The notes: generated from the sequence alone by a model not told the origin. DNA of 33,747 nt from CAZAPV01 sp964487195 (GCA_964487195.1 CAZAPV010000005.1:1-33747); one strand, 5' to 3'. Positions 22,175-30,790 are shown, numbered from the stretch's first letter. A program made the numbers and translations.

Positions 22175-24229
22175 GTGAAATATAAAGTGAAAAAAATTTG
22201 CTTCGCGGTTGCGATCATTGCCGGCATGATCGGCACGACCGCGTTCGCGGCGATCAAGACGCCTGTGGATAAATTCGTGCGCACGGCGAATTACTTTTTG
22301 CGCGCCGGTACCGACATCCGGCCCGCGGATTATCCTGCGCTCGCGTCCTATGATCTGTTGATACTACCGGCCGAAGCGCAGGTGTATAACCGCGACATGT
22401 TTTGGCGTTTGCGGGAACTCCATCCGAATATAATCATCCTCGCCTACGTGCCGACTAAGTCCTACAATTTCGGTTGGACCGACTCCCTGCATCAGCGACT
22501 CGCGGCCGGTATTCAGGATGACTGGTGGCTGCTCGATCCGGGCGGCAACCGCATCTCCGTCTGGCCGAACACCGCCGTGATTTCGAGCGTCTCCGGCTGG
22601 AACGAATACCTCCCCCGCTTCGTGCACGACGAGATCTACGATACCGCACTGTGGGATGGAGTATTTTATGACGAGTTTTCCGCGAACGCGTCGTGGATGA
22701 ACGGCGGGAACGTCGATCTCCATCGCGACGGGATCAAAGACGACCCGGCGCTGCTCGACACCGCCTGGCGGCAGGGCACGATCAATCTGCTCAAAAACAC
22801 GCGCGACCTGCTCGGGCCGAACGCGATCATCGTGACGAACGGTGATTCGACCGACGTCCTGCAGCCGTATGTGAACGGCAGAATGTTCGAATCGTTCCCG
22901 ACGCCGTGGGAAGCGGGCGGCACCTGGGCGGGGGTGATGGCGAATTACCTGCATCTCCCCGCGCTCGTCGGCTACTCCCCGGTCTTCATCATCAACGGCA
23001 ACACCGGCGACACCGGCAACGACGCGGATTATAAAAAGGTGCGGTACGATCTCGCCTCGACGCTCATGGGCGATGGATTCTTCAGTTATGATTTCGGCGA
23101 ATCCGATCATGGCGAGCTCTGGCATTATGACGAAGAAGACGCGCACCTCGGCGCGCCGGCCGGAAACGCGGTGAACCTGCTCGCGCCGAACGATCGCCGC
23201 ATCGTCGGCGGGGTGTGGCGGCGCGATTTCCAGAACGGCGTCGTGCTCGTGAACGCGACTGACAAGCCACGAACGGTCTCTTTCGGCGAAGAGCTCGAGA
23301 AACTACGCGGCGCGCAGGCACCGGACGTCAACGACGGTTCGATCGTCACGAACGTCGTCCTTCCCGCGGCGGACGGGATCATCCTGCGCAAACGGGTCGA
23401 ACGGATCACCGATGCCGCGTTTCCGAACGGCGCGTTCGTCCGATTGTATGACGCGGCGGGAACGGCGATCCGCAACGGCTTCTTCTCGTATGAAGCCGGC
23501 GCTCCCGGCGCGACGAACGTCGCGGTCGTCGATATGTTTGGCGATGGACAGCTGGAAAAGATTGTCGCCGGAAAAACCGCGGTCGCCGTGTATGCCGCCG
23601 ACGGCCGACAGTTGACGCTCATCTTCCCGTACGGAACACAGTATGCGAACGGCGTCACGCTCGCGGTCGGCGACCTCGACGGCGACGGCAAACCGGAGAT
23701 CGTGACGGGAACCGGGCCGGGCGGCGGTCCGCATGTGCGCATCTTCAAAGCGGACGGCACACCGATCGGCGGATTCTTCGCATACGATCCGCGGTTCCGG
23801 GGCGGGGTGAACGTCGCCGCGGGCGATCTGTACGGCACCGGACGGCCGGTGATCGTGACCGGTGAAGGGCCGGGCGGCGGTCCGGAGGTGCGCGTGTTCA
23901 GCAGATTCGGCAAAGTACTCCATCCCGGATTCTTCGCATACGATCCGCGGTTCCGGGGCGGGGTGAACGTGGCGGTCGGCGACGTGAACGGCGACGGGAA
24001 CATGGAGATCATCACCGGCGCCGGTCCGGGCGGCGGTCCGCACGTGCGTATTTTCAACCGGTACGGCGCGGCGCTCGGCAAGGGATTCTTCGCCGGCGAT
24101 CCGTCATCGCGCACCGGGGTCCGCGTTGCGGTGACCGACACCGACGGCGATGGCACGCCGGAGATCGCCGCGTTCATCACCGATGTTTTCCGATTCTCCG
24201 CAAGCGGCCCGTCCGCTGCGGTACAATAA
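22175..24229 (+). CDS. Secreted GHL15-like putative glycosidase with FG-GAP repeats
   Basis: 684 residues with a GTG start at 22175, directly after the HTH stop. Signal peptide 1-26 ('GTTAFAA'). Residues about 30-410 look like a TIM barrel of the putative glycosidase family GHL15: 'YDLLILPAEAQVYNRDMFW', 'NIIILAYVPTK' and the acidic 'WDGVFYDEFSANASW' (160-174; Asp166/Glu167 are candidate catalytic residues). Residues about 415-680 contain four to five FG-GAP/VCBS blades with 'TGPGGGPHVRIF' and 'DGDG' calcium loops, as in the S8 protease at 10650-12692. It probably acts on surface or extracellular glycans. Activity for the family is predicted rather than well proven. Confidence 0.8.
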   Translation: MKYKVKKICFAVAIIAGMIGTTAFAAIKTPVDKFVRTANYFLRAGTDIRPADYPALASYDLLILPAEAQVYNRDMFWRLRELHPNIIILAYVPTKSYNFGWTDSLHQRLAAGIQDDWWLLDPGGNRISVWPNTAVISSVSGWNEYLPRFVHDEIYDTALWDGVFYDEFSANASWMNGGNVDLHRDGIKDDPALLDTAWRQGTINLLKNTRDLLGPNAIIVTNGDSTDVLQPYVNGRMFESFPTPWEAGGTWAGVMANYLHLPALVGYSPVFIINGNTGDTGNDADYKKVRYDLASTLMGDGFFSYDFGESDHGELWHYDEEDAHLGAPAGNAVNLLAPNDRRIVGGVWRRDFQNGVVLVNATDKPRTVSFGEELEKLRGAQAPDVNDGSIVTNVVLPAADGIILRKRVERITDAAFPNGAFVRLYDAAGTAIRNGFFSYEAGAPGATNVAVVDMFGDGQLEKIVAGKTAVAVYAADGRQLTLIFPYGTQYANGVTLAVGDLDGDGKPEIVTGTGPGGGPHVRIFKADGTPIGGFFAYDPRFRGGVNVAAGDLYGTGRPVIVTGEGPGGGPEVRVFSRFGKVLHPGFFAYDPRFRGGVNVAVGDVNGDGNMEIITGAGPGGGPHVRIFNRYGAALGKGFFAGDPSSRTGVRVAVTDTDGDGTPEIAAFITDVFRFSASGPSAAVQ
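23771..23970 (+). repeat. Near-perfect internal DNA repeat in the FG-GAP blades
   Basis: A 44-nt segment starting GGATTCTTCGCATACGATCC is identical at 23771-23814 and 23927-23970, 156 nt apart (52 codons, one blade). Surrounding sequence of the blades differs, so this points to recent duplication or gene conversion. Confidence 0.8.
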
Positions 24230-24233
24230 TCCT

Positions 24234-25691
24234 ATGAAACTGCATCGACACATCCATCGGCATCTGCTGCTGCATTGGGAGGAACGGTATAAGAAAAAAT
24301 ATAAACGCCACGCATCGAAAGTGCTGGCGTTCGACCTGACATTGCTGTTCATCGTTGGCGCGCTCGCGGTCGGCGGCATTTTTTCACAGACGATCCTGCA
24401 GCTATTCCCCGTGTCGCCGATCGTGAGCGTCACGACGATCGCGCCGCGTTCGATCGCGAATGGATCCGAGGCGCGGCTCACCATCGTCTATCACAATGAT
24501 GGGCCGCAACCGCTCCACTGCGCCTCGATGCTCGTCCGTCTCCCGCCTTCGACGATCGTGACGGCGCAATTCCCCGCGTCCACGGAAGCGGGACAACCGT
24601 GCGGCGCCGCGCCGGTCGCCATACCGCCGTCGGTCGAGGAAAACGTGGTCGCGATCTCTCTCGGTGACGTCCCCGCGGAGGGGCGCGGGATGGTGCGGAT
24701 CACGGCGCGGATGGAAGGCGCGGCCGGATCTTCGCAGCCGGTCGTCGCGGAGCTCCGATATTGGGAGCCGGCGAAGACGGCGCCGACCGCGGTCGTCTCT
24801 CGCGCGGCGATCCTGATCGCGGGTGCGCAGGCGACGGATTTCGCGTTCGCGACCGAAATCATCGACCCCGCCGGCGCGTCGAAACTGCTCGCCGGACAAC
24901 GGATGACCGTCGCGGTGCGCTACGAAAATCGCGGCAAACAGACGATCCACGATGCGAAAATCGCGCTCAACATAAACCAAAGATTCATCGAGGACGTATC
25001 GCCGGTATCGCTGCGCTGGGATGCGGCTACGACGCCAGAGCTCGCCGAAATCGCGTCCGGCGCATCCGGCACGCTCACCGCGACGTTCTCCATAAAAAAC
25101 GAGATCACGGAAAAACTGCTCGGCGCAGACCCGTATCCGCAGCTCCGGCTCTCCGCGCGCGCGAACTACATCCTCGAAGGAAATCGCGCGTACGTCGAGA
25201 CGCCGACGTCGCCGCTTCCGATCGCCACCAAACTGGACGTGCGCGCGAACGCGGTGTATCGCACCGCGCAGGGCGACCAGCTCGGGATCGGACCGAATCC
25301 GCCGAAGGTCGGGCAGACGACGACGTATTGGGTGTTCGTCTCGGTCACGAACACGACCGGCGCTGCAGACGACGCGTGGCTCGACGCGACGCTGCCGCCC
25401 GGCGTGCGATGGACCGGGCGGATCAGCGTGACCGAGGGACAGGCGATCGATTACTTCCCGGCGACGAACAGCGTTCGTTGGCACATCGGCACGATTCCGG
25501 CGTACGCCGGACGGATCGCGCCCGCGGTCGGCGCGAGCTTCGAAGTGGCGATCATGCCGACGCGGCGCGCCGTCGGCTCCGCGCCGATCCTTCTCAAAAA
25601 TATAGCGCTCGATGCCACCGATGACGCCACCGGCCTCCCGCTCCGCGTCACCGCATCGGACGTCACTATAGGATCGGTTATCCTTAAATAG
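24234..25691 (+). CDS. Membrane-anchored protein with tandem beta-sandwich domains
   Basis: 485 residues. A basic cytoplasmic N-terminus ('HRHIHRHLLLHWEERYKKKYKRHASK', about 3-28, written here in two runs only by position) precedes one membrane helix (about 32-56, 'LTLLFIVGALAVGGIFSQTIL'). The external part has three Ig-like or CARDB/DUF11-like units, recognisable by 'GSEARLTIVYHNDGPQPLH', 'GQRMTVAVRYENRGKQTI' and 'VGQTTTYWVFVSVTNTTG'. Such domains usually have adhesive or structural roles. It starts 4 nt after the GHL15-like stop, so it is in the same operon and may hold or present that enzyme at the cell surface. A long terminator follows. Confidence 0.72.
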   Translation: MKLHRHIHRHLLLHWEERYKKKYKRHASKVLAFDLTLLFIVGALAVGGIFSQTILQLFPVSPIVSVTTIAPRSIANGSEARLTIVYHNDGPQPLHCASMLVRLPPSTIVTAQFPASTEAGQPCGAAPVAIPPSVEENVVAISLGDVPAEGRGMVRITARMEGAAGSSQPVVAELRYWEPAKTAPTAVVSRAAILIAGAQATDFAFATEIIDPAGASKLLAGQRMTVAVRYENRGKQTIHDAKIALNINQRFIEDVSPVSLRWDAATTPELAEIASGASGTLTATFSIKNEITEKLLGADPYPQLRLSARANYILEGNRAYVETPTSPLPIATKLDVRANAVYRTAQGDQLGIGPNPPKVGQTTTYWVFVSVTNTTGAADDAWLDATLPPGVRWTGRISVTEGQAIDYFPATNSVRWHIGTIPAYAGRIAPAVGASFEVAIMPTRRAVGSAPILLKNIALDATDDATGLPLRVTASDVTIGSVILK

Positions 25692-25692
25692 C

Positions 25693-25796
25693 AAAGAGCG
25701 GGTGGCACGGCTTTGGGGCCCCCGCCGAGGGCGCATGCGCGTCAAATGCGCAGAGCACTCGCGGGGTGGAAGCCGTGACAGGACCCGCTCTTTTTT
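25693..25796 (+). terminator. Long multi-stem intrinsic terminator (104 nt)
   Basis: Four nested stems: AAAGAGCGGGT/ACCCGCTCTTT (25693-25703 with 25783-25793), CACGGCTT/AAGCCGTG (25706-25713 with 25770-25777), CCCCGC-GAG/CTC-GCGGGG (25720-25729 with 25758-25766) and GCGCAT/ATGCGC (25731-25736 with 25746-25751), then TTTTTT. It begins 1 nt past the stop of the upstream gene. GGGTGGCAC (25701-25708) recalls the T-box core motif. Confidence 0.85.
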
Positions 25797-25799
25797 GTC

Positions 25800-25828
25800 T
25801 TGACAAAGATGCTATTTTTTGCTATAGT
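25800..25828 (+). promoter_or_regulatory. Consensus promoter of the solo GT4 gene
   Basis: TTGACA (25800-25805), exactly 17 nt, TATAGT (25823-25828). Only 8 nt remain before the ATG at 25837, so the mRNA is predicted to be leaderless or nearly so. It starts 4 nt after the terminator T-tract. Confidence 0.88.
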
Positions 25829-25836
25829 GCGCGGTT

Positions 25837-27003
25837 ATGAAGATCGCGATGATCGGACAAAAAGGGGCCCCCACCAGGTTCGGCGGCATCGAACGGCACG
25901 TCGAAGCGCTCGCCGTACGGCTCGGCAGGATGGGCCATGAGGTCACGGTGTACACCCGCGGCTGGTACGCCGCGCCCAACCGCCGATTCGCCAAAGGGGT
26001 GCGCACCGTCGCCACGCGGACGATCAACACCAAACATCTCGACGCGATCGTGCACACGTTCACCGCGACGATCCACGCGCTCCGGAGCGGCGCGGACGTC
26101 ATCCATTACCACGGCGTCGGGCCGTCGCTCCTCTCCTGGATCCCCCGCCTCGCGTCGCCGCGCGTGAAAGTCGTCGCGACGTTCCACTGCATCGACCGGA
26201 AGCACCAGAAATGGAACGCGCTCGCGCGTTTCGCGCTCGGCATCGGCGAACGGGCCGCGTGCGTTTTCCCGCACGCCACGATCACGGTGTCGAAGACGCT
26301 CCAGGCGTATTGCACGAACCGCTATGACGACGATGTGCGATACATTCCGAACGGGATCGAGCTGCCGCGGAAAACCGGCACCGACATCATCAAAAAATTC
26401 GGCCTCGCGCCGAACGGCTACGTCCTCATGGTGTCGCGGCTCGTCCGCCACAAGGGGGCGCACACGCTGATCGAAGCGTACCGCCGGCTCGAATCGCGCG
26501 GCCTCGTCCGCGGCAAAAAACTGGTGATCGTCGGCGACTCGGCGTTCACGGACAAGTACGTCGCCGAACTGAAAAAGATGGCGGCCGGCAGCGCGAACGT
26601 CCTGTTCACCGGCTATCTGAAAGGAAAGGCGCTCGAACAGATGTTCGGGAACTGCTACGCCGTGATCCATCCTTCCGAATCCGAAGGGCTCCCGATCGCG
26701 GTGCTCGAAGCGATGAGCTACGGCAAAGCGGTGCTCGCGTCCGATATCCCGGAGATCACCGAAGTGACGCGTGAACACGGCCTCCAGTTCCGCGTCCGGA
26801 GCGTGAACGACCTCGGCCGAAAACTGCGCGTGCTGCTCGAAAACAAATCGCTCGCGAAGACGAAAGGGCGCGACGCGAAAGCGTTCGTGCTCGAACATTA
26901 CCGCTGGGACGACGTCGCCAAGGAAACCGAACGGCTGTACCGCGCCCTCGCCGAACAGCGCGTGGGGGTCAAAAAAATCCGCCTTGCCACCGCGAGGAAA
27001 TAA
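25837..27003 (+). CDS. GT4-family (GT-B fold) glycosyltransferase
   Basis: 388 residues. 'MKIAMIGQKGAPTRFGGIERHVE' is the N-terminal loop of a GT4 subgroup with rhamnosyl-/glucosyltransferases of polysaccharide clusters (DUF1972-like N-terminus). 'VIHYHGVGPS' and 'VVATFHCID' belong to the acceptor domain; the donor domain has 'YVLMVSRLVRHKGAHTLIEA' and E-x7-E in 'EGLPIAVLE'. The gene stands alone between a strong promoter and a bidirectional terminator, unlike the operon-bound GT4 genes of this window. Sugar specificity is unknown. Confidence 0.9.
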   Translation: MKIAMIGQKGAPTRFGGIERHVEALAVRLGRMGHEVTVYTRGWYAAPNRRFAKGVRTVATRTINTKHLDAIVHTFTATIHALRSGADVIHYHGVGPSLLSWIPRLASPRVKVVATFHCIDRKHQKWNALARFALGIGERAACVFPHATITVSKTLQAYCTNRYDDDVRYIPNGIELPRKTGTDIIKKFGLAPNGYVLMVSRLVRHKGAHTLIEAYRRLESRGLVRGKKLVIVGDSAFTDKYVAELKKMAAGSANVLFTGYLKGKALEQMFGNCYAVIHPSESEGLPIAVLEAMSYGKAVLASDIPEITEVTREHGLQFRVRSVNDLGRKLRVLLENKSLAKTKGRDAKAFVLEHYRWDDVAKETERLYRALAEQRVGVKKIRLATARK

Positions 27004-27013
27004 TAGTCATATT

Positions 27014-27058
27014 AAAAACAGGCTGTCATTTTTCGATGAAAAAATGACAGTCTGTTTT
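27014..27058. terminator. Bidirectional terminator between convergent glycosyltransferases
   Basis: AAAACAGGCTGTCATTTTT pairs with AAAAATGACAGTCTGTTTT around a short loop (one G-T position). T-rich runs follow on both strands. It lies 10 nt past the plus-strand stop and 6 nt before the end of the minus-strand gene. Confidence 0.8.
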
Positions 27059-27063
27059 ATTAT

Positions 27064-28281
27064 TTATTTGCGCGCTTTCGTATACACCTCCATGATCCGT
27101 TCGTAGTGGCGCTCCGGCGTGAAGTCCCGTTCCACCCAGGCGCGGGCGGTGCGGCCCATCGTTTCCGAGAGGCCGGGCGTATCCCAGAGCGTGCCGAGTT
27201 TCTGCGCGAGATCTTTATGATCGCCCGGCGCGGCGTGGAGGCCGGTATCGCCGTCTTTCACCAGTTCGGCGAGCGCGCCGATCTTCGAGGCGACGACCGG
27301 TTTGCCCGCGGCGTACGCTTCGAGGACGACGAGGCCGAACACCTCGTACCACACCGACGGCACGACGACGCACTTCGCGCCCGCATACGCCGCCTGCAAA
27401 TCGTCGCCGTCGAGCGCGCCGCACATGATCACGTTCGTCGCGCCGAGCTTCGCGACGAGCGCCCTGATCCTCCCCCCCTCCGGCCCGTCGCCGATGATCC
27501 GCACGGGAATATCTTTCCGGAGCGCCGCCGCCAGGATCAGTGCCTCCACCCCTTTCTCATCGGACAGCCGGCCGACGTACAGGACGTAATTTCCGCCATA
27601 GGAAGGCGTCCAACCCGCCGTATCAATGAAATGCGGGATGTGGACGATCTTTTTCGGATCCACGCCGTAGTCCGCGAGAAGACCGGCGGCGAACCGCGAC
27701 GGCGCGATGATCGCGTCGACGTTGTCGCGGTACAGGCCGAGCAGTTTGTGGAGCGTCATCTCCGCGGCGACGAGACCGCTCGCGACGAACGAATGTTTCA
27801 CGCAGCGATCGCCGACCGCGCGCCAGTACCGATCCGGTTTGGTGTGTTCGCAGATCGCGCCGTCATGGTAGAGCGCGTAGTTCGGCGCGACGAGCGCATA
27901 ATCGTGCGCGGTCATGACGACCGGCAGTCCACGTTTTTTCGCCTCGGGAAGGATCGACGGCGAGATCTGGCGGTAGATGTTATGGACGTGCACGATGTCC
28001 GGTTTCGCCTCGTCGAGCAGCGCGGCGAATTTCCGCTTCGCCTCGAACGAATACAGCGCGCGGCCGGCGGTGCGCAGCCCCTGCCAGCCGAAACGGACGC
28101 GCTCGGTGCCGACCGGACTCACGAAGAACCGCGACCAGTCGCTCGGCAGGTTCTTCGGATCGCGCATCGCGAATGGCACGACGCGGTGGCCGTGGCGGAC
28201 GAGCAGCCGCGTCAGGTCGAACACCGCCCGTTCGGCGCCGCCGCGGAGATAATAGAATTTGTTGGCGACGACGACGTTCAT
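27064..28281 (-). CDS. GT4-family (GT-B fold) glycosyltransferase
   Basis: 405 residues from the ATG at 28281, which overlaps the stop of the polymerase-like gene as ATGA. 'KFYYLRGGAERAVFDLTRLL' starts the acceptor domain, with 'PDIVHVHNIYRQISPSIL' and 'VMTAHDYALVAPNYALYHDG'; the donor domain has 'YVLYVGRLSDEKGVEALI', 'IIGDGPEGG' and E-x7-E in 'EVFGLVVLE'. A Cys-containing insertion ('GAICEHTKPDRYWRAVGDRCVKHS' region, about 140-165) is common in a CPR/archaeal-type GT4 subgroup. The frame is open 86 codons upstream but that part is antisense-like within the neighbour. Confidence 0.9.
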   Translation of the reverse strand: MNVVVANKFYYLRGGAERAVFDLTRLLVRHGHRVVPFAMRDPKNLPSDWSRFFVSPVGTERVRFGWQGLRTAGRALYSFEAKRKFAALLDEAKPDIVHVHNIYRQISPSILPEAKKRGLPVVMTAHDYALVAPNYALYHDGAICEHTKPDRYWRAVGDRCVKHSFVASGLVAAEMTLHKLLGLYRDNVDAIIAPSRFAAGLLADYGVDPKKIVHIPHFIDTAGWTPSYGGNYVLYVGRLSDEKGVEALILAAALRKDIPVRIIGDGPEGGRIRALVAKLGATNVIMCGALDGDDLQAAYAGAKCVVVPSVWYEVFGLVVLEAYAAGKPVVASKIGALAELVKDGDTGLHAAPGDHKDLAQKLGTLWDTPGLSETMGRTARAWVERDFTPERHYERIMEVYTKARK

Positions 28282-29831
28282 GGCCGGATTTTTTCTTTGC
28301 GCGCGAGGATGACGATGAACGCGCCGTACAGCCAGAAGTACAGCGCGAGCGTGCGCACTTCGAGATACGTGGCGAGAAACGCCTGCAGCGTCACCGCGAG
28401 GATGCAGCCGAGGTAGCCGAGCGCGAGGCCGCGCGTTTCCGGATCGCGCCCGCGCCGCCAGAGCGCGAGCGACGTCCCGGCGAGCGCAACGAACATCCAG
28501 CCATAAAAGACGAGGCCGAGCGTTCCCGTTTCGCCCCACAACGAGAACCAGTTGTTGTCGATGTAACCCTCGGTGCCGTAGACGCCGAACGGCAGATTCA
28601 GCTTTTCATACGCCGCGGTGTTGCCGAGCGCCGCCGCCGCGCCGCCGCCGTACTGCCCGGGCCCGACGCCGAACAGCGGCGAGGAGCGCACCACGACGAG
28701 CGGGGTCTGCACGATCCAGTACAGTCGCCCCAGCCCGTAGTATTCCCCGCGCCAGCGTTCATAGGAGAACGATTCGAAAAACCGCTCGACCGGCGTCTGC
28801 GACGGATATTCCGTGAGATACCGCACGGTGAGTCCGGTTACCGCGAGATACAAAAGCGCGGCCGCGAGCACCGCCGCGAGCGCGGCGACGATCCGTTTGT
28901 CTTTCATTAAAATGCCGCCGATCACGACGACGCCGAGCAGGAATCCGAACCACGACGCGCGCGACAGGGTGAGGAACAGCGCCGGGACGCCGGCGAGCAG
29001 CAGGAACCAGAGCGCACGCCGCTGCTGTTTTTGTTTTATGAAATACAGAAGACCGACCGCGAGCAGCATGAAGAAACAGAGGAATGTGCCGAGCTGGTCG
29101 TACCTGCCGAGCGTCGCGAACACGCGCGACCCCGGCGACCAAAACTGGTCGACGCCGCTCGTGAGCTGGATGCTTTCGAAAAATTTCCGCTCGCTCGGGA
29201 TCAGCAGCTCGTCGAGCGGGCCGCCGACGATCGCCTGCACGACGCCGAGCAGCGACTCGAAAATGACGACGCCGAACATCGCGACCGTCGCGCGTTTCAT
29301 GAAGGCGCGGTCGGGATCGAGATAGACGACCGCGAAGAACAATAGGATGAAACGGACGATCTGGCGGATGCCGAGGATGCCGTACACAGGCACGACCGCG
29401 TTCACGATGAGCGAGGCAACGGCGACGAGCAGGAACGCGATGAACGGAAGGTCGATCGGGGTCGGAACGATCCGCTTCTCCTTGACCAGGACGCGCACGA
29501 GCACCGACGCGACGAGCGCGTAGATCAGTCCTTCGGAAAAGTACCGCGCGTAGACGTACACTTCGTCGCTCACGAACTTCAGCAGGAACGGCTCGAACGG
29601 CGTATAGACGACGAGAAACATGACGATCCATTCCGGCCTCGCGAACGCGAGCCACGCGAAGATGAGCGACACGACGAGCGCGAACGCCTTCCACGGGGTG
29701 AACACCGCAACGAGCAGGCCCGCGGCCGCCGCGACCGCAAGAAGCAGCGCCAAAAAGCGCTTCCCTTTCTCATGGCGCGGATCGATGTCCACGCCGAACG
29801 CGTCGCCTATCGTTCGGATCAGTTCGGCCAT
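28278..29831 (-). CDS. O-antigen ligase/polymerase-like membrane protein
   Basis: 517 residues, ten to twelve membrane helices. A large external loop near 330-420 contains 'SSPLFGVGPGQYGGGAAAAL', the Wzy_C-type motif of O-antigen ligases and polymerases, preceded by 'FLTLSRASWFGFLLGV', also typical. The family transfers or polymerises undecaprenyl-linked glycans on the outer face. With the Wzz-like protein encoded at 31991-32623 it suggests a Wzx/Wzy-type pathway, though no flippase is in the window. It is the first gene of a two-gene unit with the GT4 gene and has a promoter whose -10 is 10 nt from the ATG. Confidence 0.85.
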   Translation of the reverse strand: MAELIRTIGDAFGVDIDPRHEKGKRFLALLLAVAAAAGLLVAVFTPWKAFALVVSLIFAWLAFARPEWIVMFLVVYTPFEPFLLKFVSDEVYVYARYFSEGLIYALVASVLVRVLVKEKRIVPTPIDLPFIAFLLVAVASLIVNAVVPVYGILGIRQIVRFILLFFAVVYLDPDRAFMKRATVAMFGVVIFESLLGVVQAIVGGPLDELLIPSERKFFESIQLTSGVDQFWSPGSRVFATLGRYDQLGTFLCFFMLLAVGLLYFIKQKQQRRALWFLLLAGVPALFLTLSRASWFGFLLGVVVIGGILMKDKRIVAALAAVLAAALLYLAVTGLTVRYLTEYPSQTPVERFFESFSYERWRGEYYGLGRLYWIVQTPLVVVRSSPLFGVGPGQYGGGAAAALGNTAAYEKLNLPFGVYGTEGYIDNNWFSLWGETGTLGLVFYGWMFVALAGTSLALWRRGRDPETRGLALGYLGCILAVTLQAFLATYLEVRTLALYFWLYGAFIVILARKEKIRP

Positions 29832-29841
29832 ATCTCCCTGC

Positions 29842-29850
29842 AGTGTACCA
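29842..29850 (-). promoter_or_regulatory. Extended -10 promoter of the polymerase-like gene
   Basis: TGG precedes TACACT (29847-29842), 10 nt before the ATG at 29831. Its -35 position would fall in the stem of the preceding terminator. A GGGAG lies 2 nt before the ATG, too close for a standard ribosome-binding site. Confidence 0.5.
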
Positions 29851-29853
29851 ATT

Positions 29854-29882
29854 AAAAAGCGGTCGACACAGAGGTCGACCGC
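29854..29882 (-). terminator. Intrinsic terminator of the lipoprotein unit
   Basis: A perfect 9-bp stem, GCGGTCGAC / GTCGACCGC with a 6-nt loop, followed on the minus strand by TTTTT. It lies 24 nt past the lipoprotein stop. Confidence 0.85.
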
Positions 29883-29906
29883 AAAGGTAGGAATGAACGA
29901 ATCGCT

Positions 29907-30785
29907 TCAGCAGCCCGGGTCCGAGGGATCGAAATCCCTCATGTTGCCGGCAGGTGTGACTCCGCCTGACGCATCCACCGTGAGGCGGAGGTCGCAGCCC
30001 GGGTTCGATACCGTGACGCACGAGTGCGTCCCGGCGTCGTACCAAGTGCAGCTGATGAACGCGCGGTCTTCGGGCCGCATGTTCGCGAGCTGCGTGTGCG
30101 CGTCCCCGTACTCGGCCCAGCCCTTCAGCTGGCGCGTCTCGCCCGGGCACGCCGCATCCATGTAGGACACGTCGTACGTGCCGGCCGGAGCGTTGTACAC
30201 CGTCCCCAGGTACCCGTCGGTGTTCCCCGACAAGTCCTTGTCCTGGAGCAGGACGCCCTGGGACCAGCTGATGCCGGGGAGGTCGCCGCGCAACTCGCCG
30301 CACGGAGAACCGGAGATGTACGCGGTGGAAAAATCCAGCACGTACGGACCGGGGCTTCGGAACGGCGCGGGGAGGTACTGCGGCGCGGGCGGAGCGGCGT
30401 CGGCGACCGGTGGGGTCGGTGGCGCCGCATCGACGGTCGCAGGAGCGCCGTCCGGATCGCAATCGCCGTGAGCGTCGGCAGCGGAAGTTCCGCCGTCGTC
30501 GCTGTTCGCATCGCCGCCTCCGTCGCTCGTCGCGACTTCGGATCCTCCGGCACCCGGAGCGTTGTCGCTCCCTGCCGTGCCGGTCACCGTGACGTCGCCG
30601 GAGGAAGAACCTCCGGAGCCGCCGCGCGAGGACGGCGAGGACGGTTTCGCGTCCTTCGCCGCGTCGGGGATCGTGTCGATGATCTGCAGCTTGCCGATCT
30701 GCGGATGCTCGGTCTTGGCGTTCTTGTCCTGCAGACCGCAGGCGCCGAGAATGATCGCGAACAAACCGATGACGAACTTCTTCAT
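29907..30785 (-). CDS. Lipoprotein with long disordered linker and Cys-rich C-terminal domain
   Basis: 292 residues. 'MKKFVIGLFAIILGACG' is a lipoprotein signal with lipobox L-G-A-C (Cys16). Residues about 45-150 are a low-complexity Gly/Ser/Asp/Ala/Pro linker ('DAAPPTPPVADAAPPAP'). The C-terminal domain (about 155-292) has six Cys ('GSPCGEL', 'DAACPGE', 'ISCTWY', 'HSCVTV', 'NPGCDL', 'DPGC'), suggesting disulfides and an extracytoplasmic location. No family recognised. The start is set by AAGGAG 7 nt upstream. It shares a 19-nt leader and an operon with the coiled-coil/beta-barrel-like protein. Linkers like this are common in lipoproteins of diderm bacteria. Confidence 0.78.
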   Translation of the reverse strand: MKKFVIGLFAIILGACGLQDKNAKTEHPQIGKLQIIDTIPDAAKDAKPSSPSSRGGSGGSSSGDVTVTGTAGSDNAPGAGGSEVATSDGGGDANSDDGGTSAADAHGDCDPDGAPATVDAAPPTPPVADAAPPAPQYLPAPFRSPGPYVLDFSTAYISGSPCGELRGDLPGISWSQGVLLQDKDLSGNTDGYLGTVYNAPAGTYDVSYMDAACPGETRQLKGWAEYGDAHTQLANMRPEDRAFISCTWYDAGTHSCVTVSNPGCDLRLTVDASGGVTPAGNMRDFDPSDPGC

Positions 30786-30790
30786 TTTCT

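Noticed and set aside
24222..24227. TACAAT as a promoter for the gene at 24234
   Set aside because: It overlaps the last codons and the stop of the GHL15-like gene, and there is no -35; co-transcription is more likely.
25693..25796. True T-box riboswitch
   Set aside because: The motif is imperfect (ACGGC instead of ACCGCG), there is no specifier stem, and the element follows a stop codon directly and ends before an independent promoter.
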